Assembly: GCA_900491605.1 (NCBI GenBank)
Contig: UESW01003828.1
Coordinates: forward strand, 1,104,422 to 1,168,421
Origin: Calamus simplicifolius
Taxonomy: Eukaryota > Streptophyta > Magnoliopsida > Arecales > Arecaceae
DNA length: 64,000 nucleotides
Direction: 5' to 3'
Shown: piece after piece, positions 24,257-36,717 of the stretch
Layout: each line of letters opens with the position of its first letter
How positions within the stretch are numbered: the first letter of the stretch is position 1
Made by a program: the position numbers and the translations under genes
Notes under the pieces: generated by a model
The model's input: only the letters and a program-made list of their open reading frames with translations
Database searches by the model: none
What the model was told of the DNA's origin: nothing

Positions 24257-25534
24257 CTATCTTAAGCATGAGAATAGCAGAGTTAAATTGAAACCATCGT
24301 GCTTGATGATTTTTTTTTTTTTTTTTTTGTTACTTGTTTTTACTTAGTCTAAAAAGTGAGTTTTACTCTCTCTCTCTAGCATCAAATAAGCCTTGGCCTA
24401 ACCTGATCAACAATCTATATTTCAGCAACCTCTGTGATGATGAACATCCCACTGCCTCTACAGGCTGAATCCTTCCCACTACCCTAGATCAATGCAAGCC
24501 TTCAAAAACTCTGAATTCTGATCCAAGGAAGAAAAACTAAAGACCAGTTTTACGTAATGTTACAAGGATATAATCACATGCTGCATAAGTTTGTTAGGAA
24601 AAAAAGAGCTAAATGGAGTGAACCTAGTTACATGATCTCAAAAGAAATTAACCTAAATTCCTTCAGGACACTGCCAATGGCTTGTGCTGATGGACTCCTA
24701 CACTGACAACAGTTGCTGCATGTGAACTGGTGGGTCAGACCCACTCTGCAATGCAATGCAATGCAATGAAGCAACAAGAATATGGTGATCAATGGTATTT
24801 TCAATGTACTCAAAAGATTATAATATCAGAACAGTACAAAAAAAACAGCTTACCGGTCAGACACATTATTGATGCAACGATGGTAGCTGTCAATGTGGAT
24901 TTGGTTATCTCTGCAAACTTAGTCTTCCACTGAATTCAGGGCTCAGTGTTTGGAGAAGTTTTCATGAATTTTATTTCATTTATACACAACAATCTTCCAT
25001 CCATCATCTTACTTTTTGCGTGCTGCGCAAATCTTTGACACTTGAGTTAGGCCCCGTACTGAATCAGAATAGTACACAGCACAGCAAACCTTGGTGGCTC
25101 TTCAGGGTACTCCTGTGTCTGAAAGCTGATAGTGCTCGCAAACCAGCGAGGCTCAGAACCATTTGCAGCGACCACCGTTCCAAGATGGTTACTAGCACCA
25201 GGCCATTATAAATAAAAGTTCTGACTTATAAGTCTAGCTATTTATGCAACTGCAGAGCTAGTGTTGTAAGATCCATATATAGTGTTTTAATATAAACCAG
25301 CCAATGGTAAGAAGCGTTCTAAGTTTTGTCTCAGACAGCAATATTATATTGCAGAATCCACTAAGAACTCTAAGAATTTTTCAAAACCTAATGAAACTTG
25401 AGACCTTGCCACTTGATTCACTGCCTATAAAATGCAGATTGCAAACAATTAATCACACAAATGTGCATATATAGATAAATGAATGCATAAGGCAACCACT
25501 GCAAATTTGGTAATGCTATATGTAGAAACATGAA
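24191..25534. other. Spacer with microsatellites, no supported gene
   Basis: Contains a (GA)n run at about 24222-24256, a T run near 24309-24329 and four or five AATGC repeats at about 24748-24770. The short frames here have no recognisable domain. It may include host flanking DNA of the gypsy and CACTA elements. Confidence 0.5.
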
Positions 25535-26760
25535 TTATTTTAAAGATATCACAATGATATATGACTTCAAACATATGTATGGCGATATATCGTTCACGAT
25601 ACATAACTCAGATTTCATTATAATAAGTAAATAATTTGATATAAAAAATATAAATTTATAGTTTAAGGAACATACGAACTCGTGTCTAACTCGTGCATAA
25701 CTCTTGGATCCCGATGTATGGGAAACAGACAGAGCTGCTCGTGCAACTTTACCATTATTAGAATATGTCTGCAAAATCAAATAAATATACTTATTATATT
25801 CCGAAAGTGAAGTATATATGTATGTATGTATGTTTAATGTACAATAAAAATCAAATATTTTAATAAAGTTTCTTAAAAGATTAAATAACAAGATACATAT
25901 CCCCTCTTGGAGAACCTGTAATGAACCAACTCCATCAACTGATGAGGGGGTACATCAGGAGGACAAGTACTAACTACTTGCTCCTCGGTCATACCCGGTA
26001 ACTTATACTTCATCTTCAAATATGCCTTATTTTCTTTTCATATCCGGTTGAGAGACTTCAGTACAAACTCATGAGTGGATGAAGGTATTACAAACATGGA
26101 ATGCAAAAGAAAATAATTGATAAGTCTAATAATTGACTTAATTAAAATAAAACAAGTTGTTCGTAACTTGAAAAGATATAAAACATAGCATAATATAACA
26201 AGTTTGAAAAATAAGAAATGTTTAGATTCAAATTTTTACCTGCACAACTCGTAGAATCTCAACTTTATATGTCGGAAGCATGTCATTCCATTTTGCATAA
26301 CTCAGTGAACAAAGCTGATGCCTAAGTGCAACTGTCCTTAAAAATGAATTCAATAAGCTAGCATCTTTTTTAATTGGCTACCCCAGCTGATTGCACTCAA
26401 CCACTATCTTCTCACCCTCGCGTATCTGCTATACATTTCGAACTACCATGGGCTCACGTCTGCGTGCAACCCTCCCAGATTCGTCTGCATAAAAATAGAT
26501 ATAAGTAAACTATAGTAAAAAGTGTAAAGAAATCTTATCAAACTAAATAAAAAATTAATTACCCTGAATGTGTAGCTCATCATCTCCTACAGCGATAGTA
26601 GGATCATGATGCCCAGAGGATGATGGACCTATAGTATATTGTTGTGCTGAAGGACCGGACGCAATGTCCGGTACTGAAGGACCAACATGAACCTGCTGTG
26701 CTGAAGCAGAGGTACCAGCTTCTGTCTGTGAGCATAGCATAATGTCATCTATCATTTACA
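25535..26760 (-). pseudogene. CACTA second protein (PF03004-like), broken
   Basis: Recognisable parts on minus are a Gln/Ser-rich segment with GPSAQQYTIGPSSSGHHD (26755-26555), a stretch coding KWNDMLPTYKVEILRVVQ (about 26290), then KMKYKLPGMTEEQVV (about 26000), and at the end SNNGKVARAALSVSHTSG and SYARVRHE (about 25770-25690). The last motif resembles the conserved end of the plant En/Spm transposase family. In CACTA elements this gene lies beside the TNP2 gene and is thought to bind element ends. Introns and stops break the frame. Confidence 0.65.
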
Positions 26761-27159
26761 TCAAAGTAAGAGTTAGTGAAAATAAATATTAAATTAACTG
26801 AATAATTACTACAAAATTTAATACATTGTAAAATTTAATACCAATAAGAATCAAGCATTATCATTTCCATCAAATTCTGTCCTAACCAAGGATATCATGG
26901 CATGTACATCATCAACCGGTACAAAATTAAATGGCATGAAATGCGTATAAGAGTTATCATCTTTATCATCTTCCAACTACTTTCCCATATCATATAAGTC
27001 CCTAGGTTTTGTTTTAATAATAGTAGCCTAATCTTTATCTTTTGCATCTAGTACAAAAAATACTTGACGAGCTTGAGAAAAAAAAATGAATCTCCTTTAA
27101 TAAGGCACCAGTATGTATCAACCTTGTAAAATTTACAAGTGTAAATCCATTTGCATCCT

Positions 27160-30100
27160 TTTTCAAACCCTTGATGAGTTTATATCTACCGAATCACATC
27201 TAAATAATATGACTTTAAAGATTTCATAGTAATCTAACTGATAAATATCTTTTAGTGTACTGTAATAAGTTTTTCCATCTGCTTCCATCATAACACCTCT
27301 ATTCTGTGTTCTTCTAAATTTCTCACGATCTTTAGTATGGAATTTAAAACCATCGATTATGAAACCATTATATATTGACAACTTTGTTAGGTCCTCGAGC
27401 TAGGGCTATTAATTCAGCTAAAAAATTTTTCTTTATCATCGTTGATCCCTAAAAAATAATAAGGAATGTTAACATGTTATTTGATGTTAACTCTATCCAT
27501 ATATTCTCTAAGTATATGTCAAACATGTTTTGAAAGCCATGTAGGAAATAACTCGATTAACCATCGTTGCTCAATCCTTGGATTAGGTCGAGTGCTATGC
27601 TTAGCTTATCGTTGAGACATTAAAAATTTGCTGCATAAAATTTACTTTATTCATTTAAAACAAAAAATAAGATATAATATTTAAACTTGAAATGCAATAA
27701 ATCATACTAACCTATGATAGTCAGATATTATTTCACTATGGAGTAACATATAACGATATGCTTGTGCCATTTATTTATGATCCAATACAATAGTTTCAGT
27801 TTTTTCCATTACTCTACATGCAGTTGAAAACTTATACAATTTTGTGTTATGTACGAAATCACTATACTGTTGAGGTCTATTAAATACTATCTCTACACCT
27901 TAAAGATATCTTGAACAAAATATCAAACACTCTTCAGCAATATATCCTTCTACAATCGAACCCTCTGGATAGGCTCTGTTTCGTACATAATCTTTCAATC
28001 GTACAAGTACCTACAAATACATTTTTAAACATAGCATAATTATGATGCTACTTTTATTAAAAAATTATAGTGTACCGATCAATAGGATACATCAGCCTCT
28101 ATAGTGTATCTCTCAATAGGATATATCCATCTATAATGTATCGATCCATCAAGCTTGACTTCCGAAGCTAAGTAAATGAGTAGATGTACCATAATAGTAA
28201 AACATTCAAAAGAAAAAATCTTTTCTATCTGACAAAATGTAATAGTAACATCAGACTCCAACTGATCAAACTCTTCAGGATCAATAACTTTTGAACATAA
28301 TGCCTTAAAGAATGATGATAACCAAATTATAACTACAATAACTTGTTTATGCACTGATGATCTTGAAGCTATTGGCAAGATATCTTACATCAATATATGA
28401 CCATCATGACTTTTGAGATTAGAAATTTTCATATCTTTAAGATGCACACACTTTAAAATGTTTGATGCATATCCATCAGATACTTTAATATTTTTTAATA
28501 CTGTAAGAAAATAATTTTTTTTTCTTGAGGAGACATTATATAAGATGCAGGAGGCAAATAAGTTCTATCATTAGCAAGCATTATAGGATGAAGCTCCGGT
28601 CAGATACCCAATTCTTTTAAATCCAATCGTGCCTTTATATTATCTTTGGTCTTTCCATTAAGATTCAACAATATTCCAAGCAGATTATCACAAACATTAT
28701 TCTCTATGTGCATGACATGAAGATTATGCCGAATAAGATTATGTTTTCAATAAGGTAAGTTAAAGAAGATACTTCTTTTCTTCCATAAATGTTTGCTAGA
28801 CTAATTTGTACATGCTATATGTACATCTTCCTCATTTTCTTTTTCAAAAAAATTATCTGGATCTTCAAATACCTGTACATCCATATTACTAATGGTCACT
28901 TCTTCTGACAATCCTTCTTGATCATTCCTTCCTCTTTTTTAGAAGACTTTGAGAATTTACCATATATGTAACTGATGAAATCCATTTGTATACGAACATT
29001 AGTTCTAGAAGATGGAATAGGTGCACATCCCAATTCTATGGTACCATCAAATAAATCTTTTTGAAAACAAAATGAATGATTTGGTTCTAACCATCGACGA
29101 TGACCCATATAAAAATTTTTCTTCATGTTTTAACCAAATTGAATGTGTCGAATCTGCACAACAAGGACATGCAACCCTTCCCTTTATACTCCAGCCAGAT
29201 AAATTGGTATATGCTAAAAAATTAATAGTCCATAACAAAGCTGCTCGTAGTTTAAATGTTTCACCATTCGAAGCATCAATTGCATCGACACCTTCCTATA
29301 ACTGTTTCAATTCCTCTATTAAAGATTGTAGAAAAATATCAATATAATTTTTTGAACCCTTATCACCTAGAATAATCATTGACAAGATAATTGAGGATTA
29401 TTTCATGCATAACCATGGTGGTAAATTGTAGGGTATTAGAACAACTGGCCAAGTGCTATATGTAGAATTTAGAGTCCGAAAAGGATTAAAGCCATCTGAA
29501 GCTAAACCCAACCAAACAATACGAATATCAGAGGCAAAATTAGAATGCCTAGTATCAAATGCTTTCTATGCTAGATTATCTATGGATGTCTCAACATTTT
29601 ATCCTTCGTATGCCCTTCATCATACTATCTCATTAATGAAGTTGTTTTCGATGATGAATATAGCCTTTTCAATCAAGGAATAAGAGGAAAGTAATATGAT
29701 ACCTTTGCCAATTTTTTTATTTTGTTCATTACATCATCCTCATCCTCTTTGTGAGTTATCCATCGTGAAGATCTACATACATTGCATGACTCTCGATCAA
29801 TATTTTCACCATAATATAACATAGTCTTTCGGACAACTATGAATTTTTTGATATCCAAGATCCAATTTGTTAACAACTTTCTTTGCTTGATAATAAGAGG
29901 ATGGTAAACCAGAGCCTTCTGAAAATGCATCCTTCAGTAATTTGAGAAGCATAGTAAAACTCTTTTCGGACCATCCATTCATATATTTTATAGAAATAAA
30001 TGTATAAGAAAAGAGATCATAAAAATTTTCAAACAATCTAGATATAATTAAATTATGATACCAACTGACTTAGTAGTTGATGATTGCATCTGCTCCTCAA

Positions 30101-31222
30101 CAAATATTTGTTCCATTAATGTAGAACCATCACATATTCCTTTTGTTTCATGTATATTAGTTGAACCTCCAAAGTTTTGAACATCTTGTCGAAAAGCAAT
30201 TGTGATCAAACCTGTCATATCATCTCCTACAAGGTTATCTTGCATATTACTAGATCCAAAATCAGACGAGCCTGATTACTTGATATTGATAATATACATT
30301 TTCTATATAAAACCCAATCAGTATAACCTTTTGCAAAATCATTCCATATCAAATGTTCTTCAACGGTTTGTAGATATAGACAAGAATTGTTAACACATCG
30401 CCGATACGGACATGAAATCTTTTCATTCAAACTACTTTTATTCATACCAAATTTAATGAAATCACAAACTCCATCTAAATATTCTTTGGTATTTCTCGGT
30501 TTATTTATTCAACTTTTATCCATTTTAGGATAAATGATCAATAAATAACCAATTTTATCTAATATCCTACATGTATTTCATCATCATAAGTGTTCAACAT
30601 TTAGTAGTATAGGCATATGTTAGAATAAAAAGTAGTATGATAAGAGAAACTCTATTGTTCACAAGATTGACACGATCTACATATGTTAGAATAAAAAGTA
30701 GTATGATAAGAGAAACTCTACTGTTCACAAGATTGACACGATCTACAAAATAGTTTCTACTACAATGCCATGATATTAGTTTTGTCTAATATGATTGATC
30801 ATCTCCTTTATGTTCTACCTATCAAAAAGCAATCAAAGAGGAAAAAAGAGATAATAAGCTGTGGCACCAAACAAAAAGGAACAACAGATAAAAGCATCTA
30901 TGATTAAACCTGTCATATCATCTCCTATAAGGTTATCTTGCATATTACTAGATCCAAAATCAGACGAGGGTTGATTACTTGATATTGGCAATATACATTT
31001 TCTATGAAAAATCCACTCAGTATAACCTTTTGCAAAATCATTCCATATCAAATGTTCTTCAACGGTTTGTGGATCTAGACAAGAATTATTAACATATCGC
31101 TGATACGGACATGAAATCTTTTCATTCAAACTACATTTATTCATACCAAATTTATTGAAATCATGAACTCCATCTAAATATTCTTTGGTATTTCTCGGTT
31201 TATTTATCCAACTTTTATCCAT
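27160..31222 (-). pseudogene. CACTA TNP2-type transposase (TnpD), broken
   Basis: Start ATG at 31222-31220 begins MDKSWINKP, the transposase-associated domain with CPYQRYVNNSC (about 31110). TNP2 follows: MNGWSEKSFTMLLKLLKDAF (about 29980), GLPSSYYQAKKVV, GLASDGFNPFRTLNSTYSTW (about 29480), YNLPPWLCMK, IEELKQLYEGVDAIDA (about 29310), LSGWSIKGRVACPCC (about 29180) and YMGHRRWLEPNHSF. DUF4218 is at 28378-28079 (FCQIEKIFSFECFTIMVHLL), DUF4216 at 27381-27163 (YNGFIIDGFKFHTKDREKF). The enzyme cuts and moves CACTA elements. Many stops and shifts mean it is inactive. Confidence 0.9.
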
Positions 31223-31528
31223 TTTAGGATAAATGATCAATAAATAACCAATATTATCCAATATCCTGCACGTATTTCATCATCATAAGTGTTCAACATT
31301 TAGTAGCATAGGCATATGTTAGAATAAAAAGTAGTATGATAAAAGAAACTCTACTGTTCACAAGATTGACATGATCTACAAAATAGGTTCTACTACAATG
31401 CCATGATATTAGTTTTGTCTATTATCATTAATCATCTCCTTTATGTTCTACCTATCAAAAAGCAATCAAAGAGGAAAAAAGAGATAATAAGCTGTAGCAC
31501 CAAACAAAAAGGAACAACAGACAAAAGA
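30204..31528 (-). repeat. Direct duplication of the CACTA first exon and 5' flank
   Basis: 30204-30897 and 30902-31528 are near-identical direct repeats. Each includes the transposase-associated domain, its start codon (30523 and 31222 on minus) and upstream sequence. The inner copy has TGA in place of the Trp codon in MDKSW. Within the inner unit a 65-bp piece (about 30616-30745) is itself tandemly doubled, which explains the length difference. Confidence 0.88.
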
Positions 31529-31530
31529 GA

Positions 31531-32934
31531 AGAAAAATTACCGTCAACAACATGAAAAAAAATTAATTTCCATGTCCATAATCATCACCCACATAGATGG
31601 CAAGAAAGAATGCTAACGGAGGATATTTAGGCACAAATTAAACATTCAAACAACAGCAGCATTTGAATTGCGGCATCATCCATTTACTAGAAATCAATGT
31701 TCAGAAATTAGCAGTACGTGAACCATCATAAGGTTAGCAAAAACCTGGTGTTCATTACATACCCAACAGCCTATAACATATTAGCAATTGCAAAAATTTG
31801 ACTTGGTCTTTTAGGGCTCTAGCCACAATGAATTTGGTATGATATCTGGACTCCTATTCTAGAAGAATCTATCCATTTCTTGATGCTAGATTTTCTTGAA
31901 GTTCCCTCAACCCCCAACCCCAACTTATTTTTTTTTATATATGTTTGACGACTTCTTGATCTTCGAATTGAAAGTCAATAAAGTTCCACCGAGGTGTGGA
32001 TGCCTTGGATTGTTTAATGCTAACAGTCATCGATATCGTGATCTTGAAAATGTTGTCTTTAGGGTTTTTTTGGTTTTACTGAGATATATGTGATTTCCAA
32101 ATATCTGCAATTACTTTAGTTATTACGGTTATTGTCTTGAACCTACTATCTTCCAGATGATTTCTTTTGGGTTTTCTTGAAATATTTGCAGTTACTTTTG
32201 TCCTACTTCTCATTGATATTAAAGCTGTTATCTTCCTGTTGATTACTTTTGAATTTTGCAACTACTTCACCTTAACAGTCATTTATATTGTCATCTTAAA
32301 TCTAGTATTTTTTTCTGACGATTTATTGGGGCTTTTTCCTAACGTAGACCATCTTAAAGCTAGTACCTTCTTATCAACTCTTTGAGTTTCTCTTGAAGTT
32401 TCTACTAGGATGCAAATGGTTCGATAAAAGTCTTTATATTTGGTTTACAACAAATAGACAAAGACGCATAAATGAGAGAAAGAGAGAGAGAGAGCGGACT
32501 CACCCGAGTATCTCTAAGAGAGGAGGGGCGAGTTCACCCTCATGCTTCAAACGGCAGGAAGAGGCAGGGAAGAAGCTTGGGATGAAAAGCTCCTCGGGCA
32601 GTGGCGTTGAAGGAAGAGGGAGAAGGGAGCTAGGGCATAGCAGAATAAAACACCTTAAATCTCCTAGAAAGAAGAGATATAACTAAACAAAATAAAACAA
32701 AGGAAAAAAATCACTAAAACTCTAGCACTATACAGCTCAAAAACACTCAAAGCTCCCAGAAAGAAGAGATATAAATGAAACCGGCCTAAGATCCAAACTT
32801 TTATATCTCAATCACAGAGAAACAACCAATCCTCACAAGAAACCACTCGAGACAGAATAAATCACTCAAATCAAACCCTAAACTAGTGCAGGCACTAGGA
32901 TCAGACAGAGGATTCTTAACCCTATGTGGATATC
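31531..32934. other. Spacer, no supported gene
   Basis: AT-rich, with a GA-rich run at about 32476-32496 and two copies of AGAAAGAAGAGATATAA about 100 bp apart (about 32665 and 32759). It may contain the 5' terminal part of the CACTA element. No coding signal is recognised. Confidence 0.45.
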
Positions 32935-34235
32935 TGATTAGTTTTGATTCAAGTCTTAAGTTAAAAATTAGGTTTAGTTATTTTGAGTCCCGTCCAATTT
33001 AGTTTATTTTCTAGTTCAGTTTATTTTAATTTCAATCCTATCCAGTTTAATTTATTTTAATATGAGTCCTGTTGTAAGTTTATTTAGCTTACAAGAGGAG
33101 ACACCAATATGGAAGAAGAAGACAAGGCCTATACATAAAAGCAGTGAAGGGATGCCAAATGCATGCCGCCTAGATTAAAATTTTCAGCCCTAAATTCAGC
33201 CCTGAATTGCAGCAGTGAAGGATGCCATATTGCTGCCCAGTTCTTTTAGAAATTTCAACCATGAATTCAGCCCAAAGAAGCAAGTGAAGGATGCCCAATA
33301 TGGCCATCCCAAATTACTGAATTTTAAATTTTCTTCCATGTATTCAAATTCAAAGAATGCCACTTAATCCATATTTTAGGAAAAAAGTAGGCACCAATTT
33401 TTAAATTATTTTGAATTTTCTTTCATGAAAAGGGACCTCTTTTTATTTTCATATTTGTATTTACTTGGGCCCCAAGTCTCTTATCCTATAAAATAGACCC
33501 TCTTGTATAAAAAAAGGTGTCAAATCTTTAATCAATCAATACAATCAATCAGTTATTTTGAGTCATATTTTCTTTGGTGTTCTTGTGTTCTTCTCCTGTG
33601 CATGTCTGCATCTAAGCCGCCCAACCTTAAACCCTAGCCGCCTTCTTGCCATCCACCAGTGGAAGCCCCAAACCCTAGCTATCCCTTGCATCCCTTCAAG
33701 CAACCACCCAAGAGTCCTAGCCACCATCTTGCCCCATCCAAGGGATGCCCAAGGACCCTCGGCCGCCCCCACCTCCTTCTCCACTTCTTCTTCATCTCTT
33801 TACCTTTATTCTGATTTTTTCTTTTCTTATTAGCCCTTGTATGGTAATCTTGCAGATCCCTCAGTAGTCATAAATCTAGGATTCAAGGTGATCATCATCC
33901 AGGTTAGCGGAAACTTGGCCGTAGATCTATGAGCTCGGGGCTTGGTCATTTATGGTGCATCCGCTAGGCAGAGCGACCCCTTCAGCACTTTGATCTTTTT
34001 CTCATGCCAGGTACATTTCCTCTAATCTATTAGTAACTTTATTGAATGATAGCAAGCCCTAACGGGACTTCTTAGCTTTGGCGGTCTTTCTTCTTTACTT
34101 TTATGTGAAACTATTTCGCATGCGGAGTTACTGTGAGTTTTTCTGAATCTCTCTTAGGCTATTAATTTAGAAGACTAATCAACTACAATCATTAATCATA
34201 TAAAATTTACTGGCATGCGAATCAGTCCTGCATCA
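32935..34235 (+). repeat. 5' LTR of gypsy F (start tentative)
   Basis: Ends GCATCA at 34235, immediately before the primer site. TGATTAG at 32935 is chosen as start because it forms a short inverted repeat with the ATCA end. A TATA box (CCTATAAAATAG) lies at about 33485, followed by a CT-rich leader. The partner LTR is outside, so the start is unproven. The Pro-rich frame at 33558-33833 is not treated as a gene. Confidence 0.55.
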
Positions 34236-35162
34236 TTTGGTATCAAAGCATGGTTAGAGCTTGATTTTTAATTCACGTTATTATCAGTATATTATCTATT
34301 AATTAAATTATTTTTGCCTACATACACATCAAAAAATTATGAAATTTATTTCTTTGGATTTGTTATAATTTAAACTATTTTTTTTGTTATTTTTTAAAAA
34401 TTTAATTCAATCTATGAATTAATTGCATGCCTGATTACTCGTAGAAAATATGAAAATTTTTGAGATTTTGTTAATTGAATTATTTATGCTTGCATACACA
34501 TCAAAAAATTACGAATTTTTTTTTCTACATTCAAAATAATTGATGGTATTTTTTGTTAATTTTTAAGGATTTAATTCGATCTATGAAAAAAAATTCTGAG
34601 ATTTATTGCTATTTATAGATTTTGGGATTAGGGTTTGTATTTTGCATGTCATTCATCTGCAAGGGCTCTCATTGATGCTAGATAAGGAAGGGATTAAGAC
34701 CCCTTCCTTGGCCCAAAATAACCATCCATGCATTCTGATCCCAAGCCTCTAATCTAAAACTGAGTAGCAATTTAATTGACATTTGCCCTAGAGGGCTAGG
34801 GACACCAACAATTGGTCTAGTGTACTGGAGGAGACTAGTACAAATCAATTTGGCTTATGCTCTAAAATTGGTGTCTAGAAGGGAGGTCAAATGTTAAACG
34901 ACTTAAGAGGAGTATTGGGGTTATTCTAATTAGGCACCTGCAATTTGCGGGATGAGCCTCCCCTCTCCCACCTATCCCAATTGGCCAATTGAAGAGTTAC
35001 TGTTAGATTGGCTTGCATTAAGCCAAATCCTTTACTCTGGATGACTAGATCTAGCATACCATAGTCCGAGTCAGTCTGAGTCTTGTATGCTTGATTGTGC
35101 TTGCATGTGCACTAGATCAGGAGCATCTTCGCCCGTCACCACCTCCATTACATGCTGAACCC
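34236..35162 (+). other. Primer-binding site and leader of gypsy F
   Basis: TTGGTATCAAAGCATGG at 34237-34253 matches the initiator-Met tRNA primer site with one change. The leader to the gag ATG is AT-rich and has no other supported feature. Confidence 0.7.
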
Positions 35163-36673
35163 ATGGCTAATCAAAACATTAAGGATCACTTAAGGATCAT
35201 CATTGAACAACCAGCCCGAATGAACCAAGACATCAAGCAATCTAACGCTAGATTAGGGTCCAGGTTGGATCAAGTCGAAACTAGGTTAGGCATCCTAGAA
35301 GAAGCCCGTAAAGCCCATATTGAGTCTGATCATGAGACCCCACCTCATCCTAGGAGAGCCCAATTGCCTAACCTCTACATAAGGCCAAACCCTAGGGGAC
35401 CTGCACATCATGATCCTCACTTTGGGGATGGGCCTAAAAGACCATCTTGACCTGATTCAATCCTAGATGTCCTCCCTAAGAGACCCAATCATGAGGTAGT
35501 AGACCAAAAAAAAAAAGAGCCCCTAGAAGTGCCAAACTTGAAGCACCTACTTTCGATGGCTCTAGGGACCCTAAGGACTACCTAGATTGAGAGAAAGAGT
35601 GGACCAGTACTTTGACTGGTATGACATGTCTAAGGAGCATAAGTTTAGATTTGCCAAGCTCAAGTTAGTACGACAGGCTAGGTTATACTGGGCTACTATA
35701 AAGCGAAGACAAGCACTAGAGGGTAGGGATCCCATAGTCACCTAGCATGCCATGAAGGCTAGACTTCGGTCCAATTATATCCCCACATCGTATGACCAGA
35801 GCCTATTAGACCAGTGGCAGGGATTAATTTAGGGTAGCAAAACTGTGAATGGATACATTGTTACATTCCAAGAGTATACCATGAGATGTAATATCGTTCA
35901 GTTTGAGAAAGTCACCCTATCCAAGTTTAGGTATGGCCTGAGAGCAGATATTCAAAGAGAACTCTATCTGAGAAGGGTACATGATTTAGAAGAACCTTAC
36001 CAAGTTGCTAGGGATTATGAATGTTTTCAGAGAGGCCCACCCTATCTTAGATCAGAGACTACCAAGAGCCCTAGCCTATATCCAGGATCTAGCCAGGCCT
36101 ATCCTAGTCATCCTAGACCTACCCAGTACTCAGACCCTCGCCAGACTTACTCGAGTCGACCCAACACTAGCCGACCCAGTACAAGCCGAACCGAGTTGAG
36201 TCGACCCCAGAATAGTATCCCTATACCCAAGAGAAAGAATAAGGGCAAATCTGTAGAGGTCTAGAGAAATCTCAACCCTCAGATTAAATGCTTTAGATGC
36301 AACAAACCAGGGCATTTGATCAGCCAATGCCCAGTCAGATCCCTTCATATAGATGAGTTATCTGAGACTGAGTCCGAGCCCCTAGTTGAGCCTGAGGGAG
36401 AGGTCTATGAGGCTGATACCCATCTGATAGATGAGTATGATGGGGAGGAGGAAACATTTGATTCTGAAGATCTACTAGGAGTGGTTAGATGTATCTTGAC
36501 CCAGACTCAAACTAAGGACCAGGAAGATTGGCGTAGAACTAACATCCTATAGACTTTTGTTAAGATAGGGGATAAAGTGCTCAAGATAATAGTTGATAGT
36601 GGGAGTGGTGTCAATGTCGTTTTTTCCAATATAGTTAAATCATTAGGATTGACCATAGTTATTCATCCTAGTC
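35163..36673 (+). pseudogene. Gypsy F gag-protease, with stops and cut by copia E
   Basis: ATG at 35163 (MANQNIKDHLRII) opens a coiled coil, followed by the retrotransposon gag domain: APTFDGSRDPKDYLD (about 35545), FRFAKLKLVRQARLYWATIK (about 35648), YIPTSYDQSLLDQWQGL (about 35780) and VTLSKFRYGLRADIQREL. A Ser/Arg/Pro-rich tail and zinc knuckle CFRCNKPGHLISQC (about 36290) come next, then protease IIVDSGSGVNVVFS (about 36592). In-frame stops occur at 35588, 35743, 35830, 36262 and 36550, mostly where TGG or CAG is expected. A shift lies near 35600. Confidence 0.85.
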
Positions 36674-36717
36674 TGTTGACCTGATTATTGATTTTGATGA
36701 TTAACAAAAGACATGAG
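36674..36717 (+). repeat. 5' LTR of copia E, first 44 bp
   Basis: TGTTGACCTGATTATTG start followed by ATGATTAACAAAAGAC and ATGAG. It matches the LTR start of copia C and continues across C at 57496. Confidence 0.9.
36713..36717. repeat. Target-site duplication ATGAG, left copy (copia C)
   Basis: ATGAG precedes copia C and recurs at 57491-57495. It falls inside the 5' LTR of copia E. Confidence 0.93.

Larger units (their letters stand above)
25535..31530 (-). mobile_element. CACTA (En/Spm) transposon body, degenerate
   Basis: Minus-strand order: transposase-associated domain, TNP2 transposase, DUF4218, DUF4216, then a plant transposase family resembling Ptta/En/Spm (PF03004). That set is diagnostic of plant CACTA elements. 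I could not find a matched pair of CACTA terminal repeats, so the ends are the limits of recognisable coding sequence. It is strongly AT-rich and full of stops, hence old. Confidence 0.85.
32935..36673 (+). mobile_element. Gypsy F: 5' part of a Ty3/gypsy element, interrupted by copia E
   Basis: LTR, primer site, leader, gag, zinc knuckle and protease in order on +. The sequence stops in the protease at 36673, where copia E begins, and the rest lies beyond the window. Its decay (many stops) and outermost place in the nest make it the oldest element in the right block. Gypsy lineage is not determined because RT and integrase are not visible. Confidence 0.82.

Noticed and set aside
32393..32686. 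Arg/Glu-rich frame of 97 codons
   Set aside because: Driven by a GA-rich low-complexity run; no homology recognised.
25359..32889. CACTA at about 25359 and TAGTG at about 32884 as transposon ends
   Set aside because: The bases following CACTA do not match each other as inverted repeats, and no 3-bp duplication is evident.
33558..33833. Pro/Ser-rich frame of 91 codons
   Set aside because: Lies in the CT-rich part of the gypsy F LTR; no domain, and its reverse is also open.
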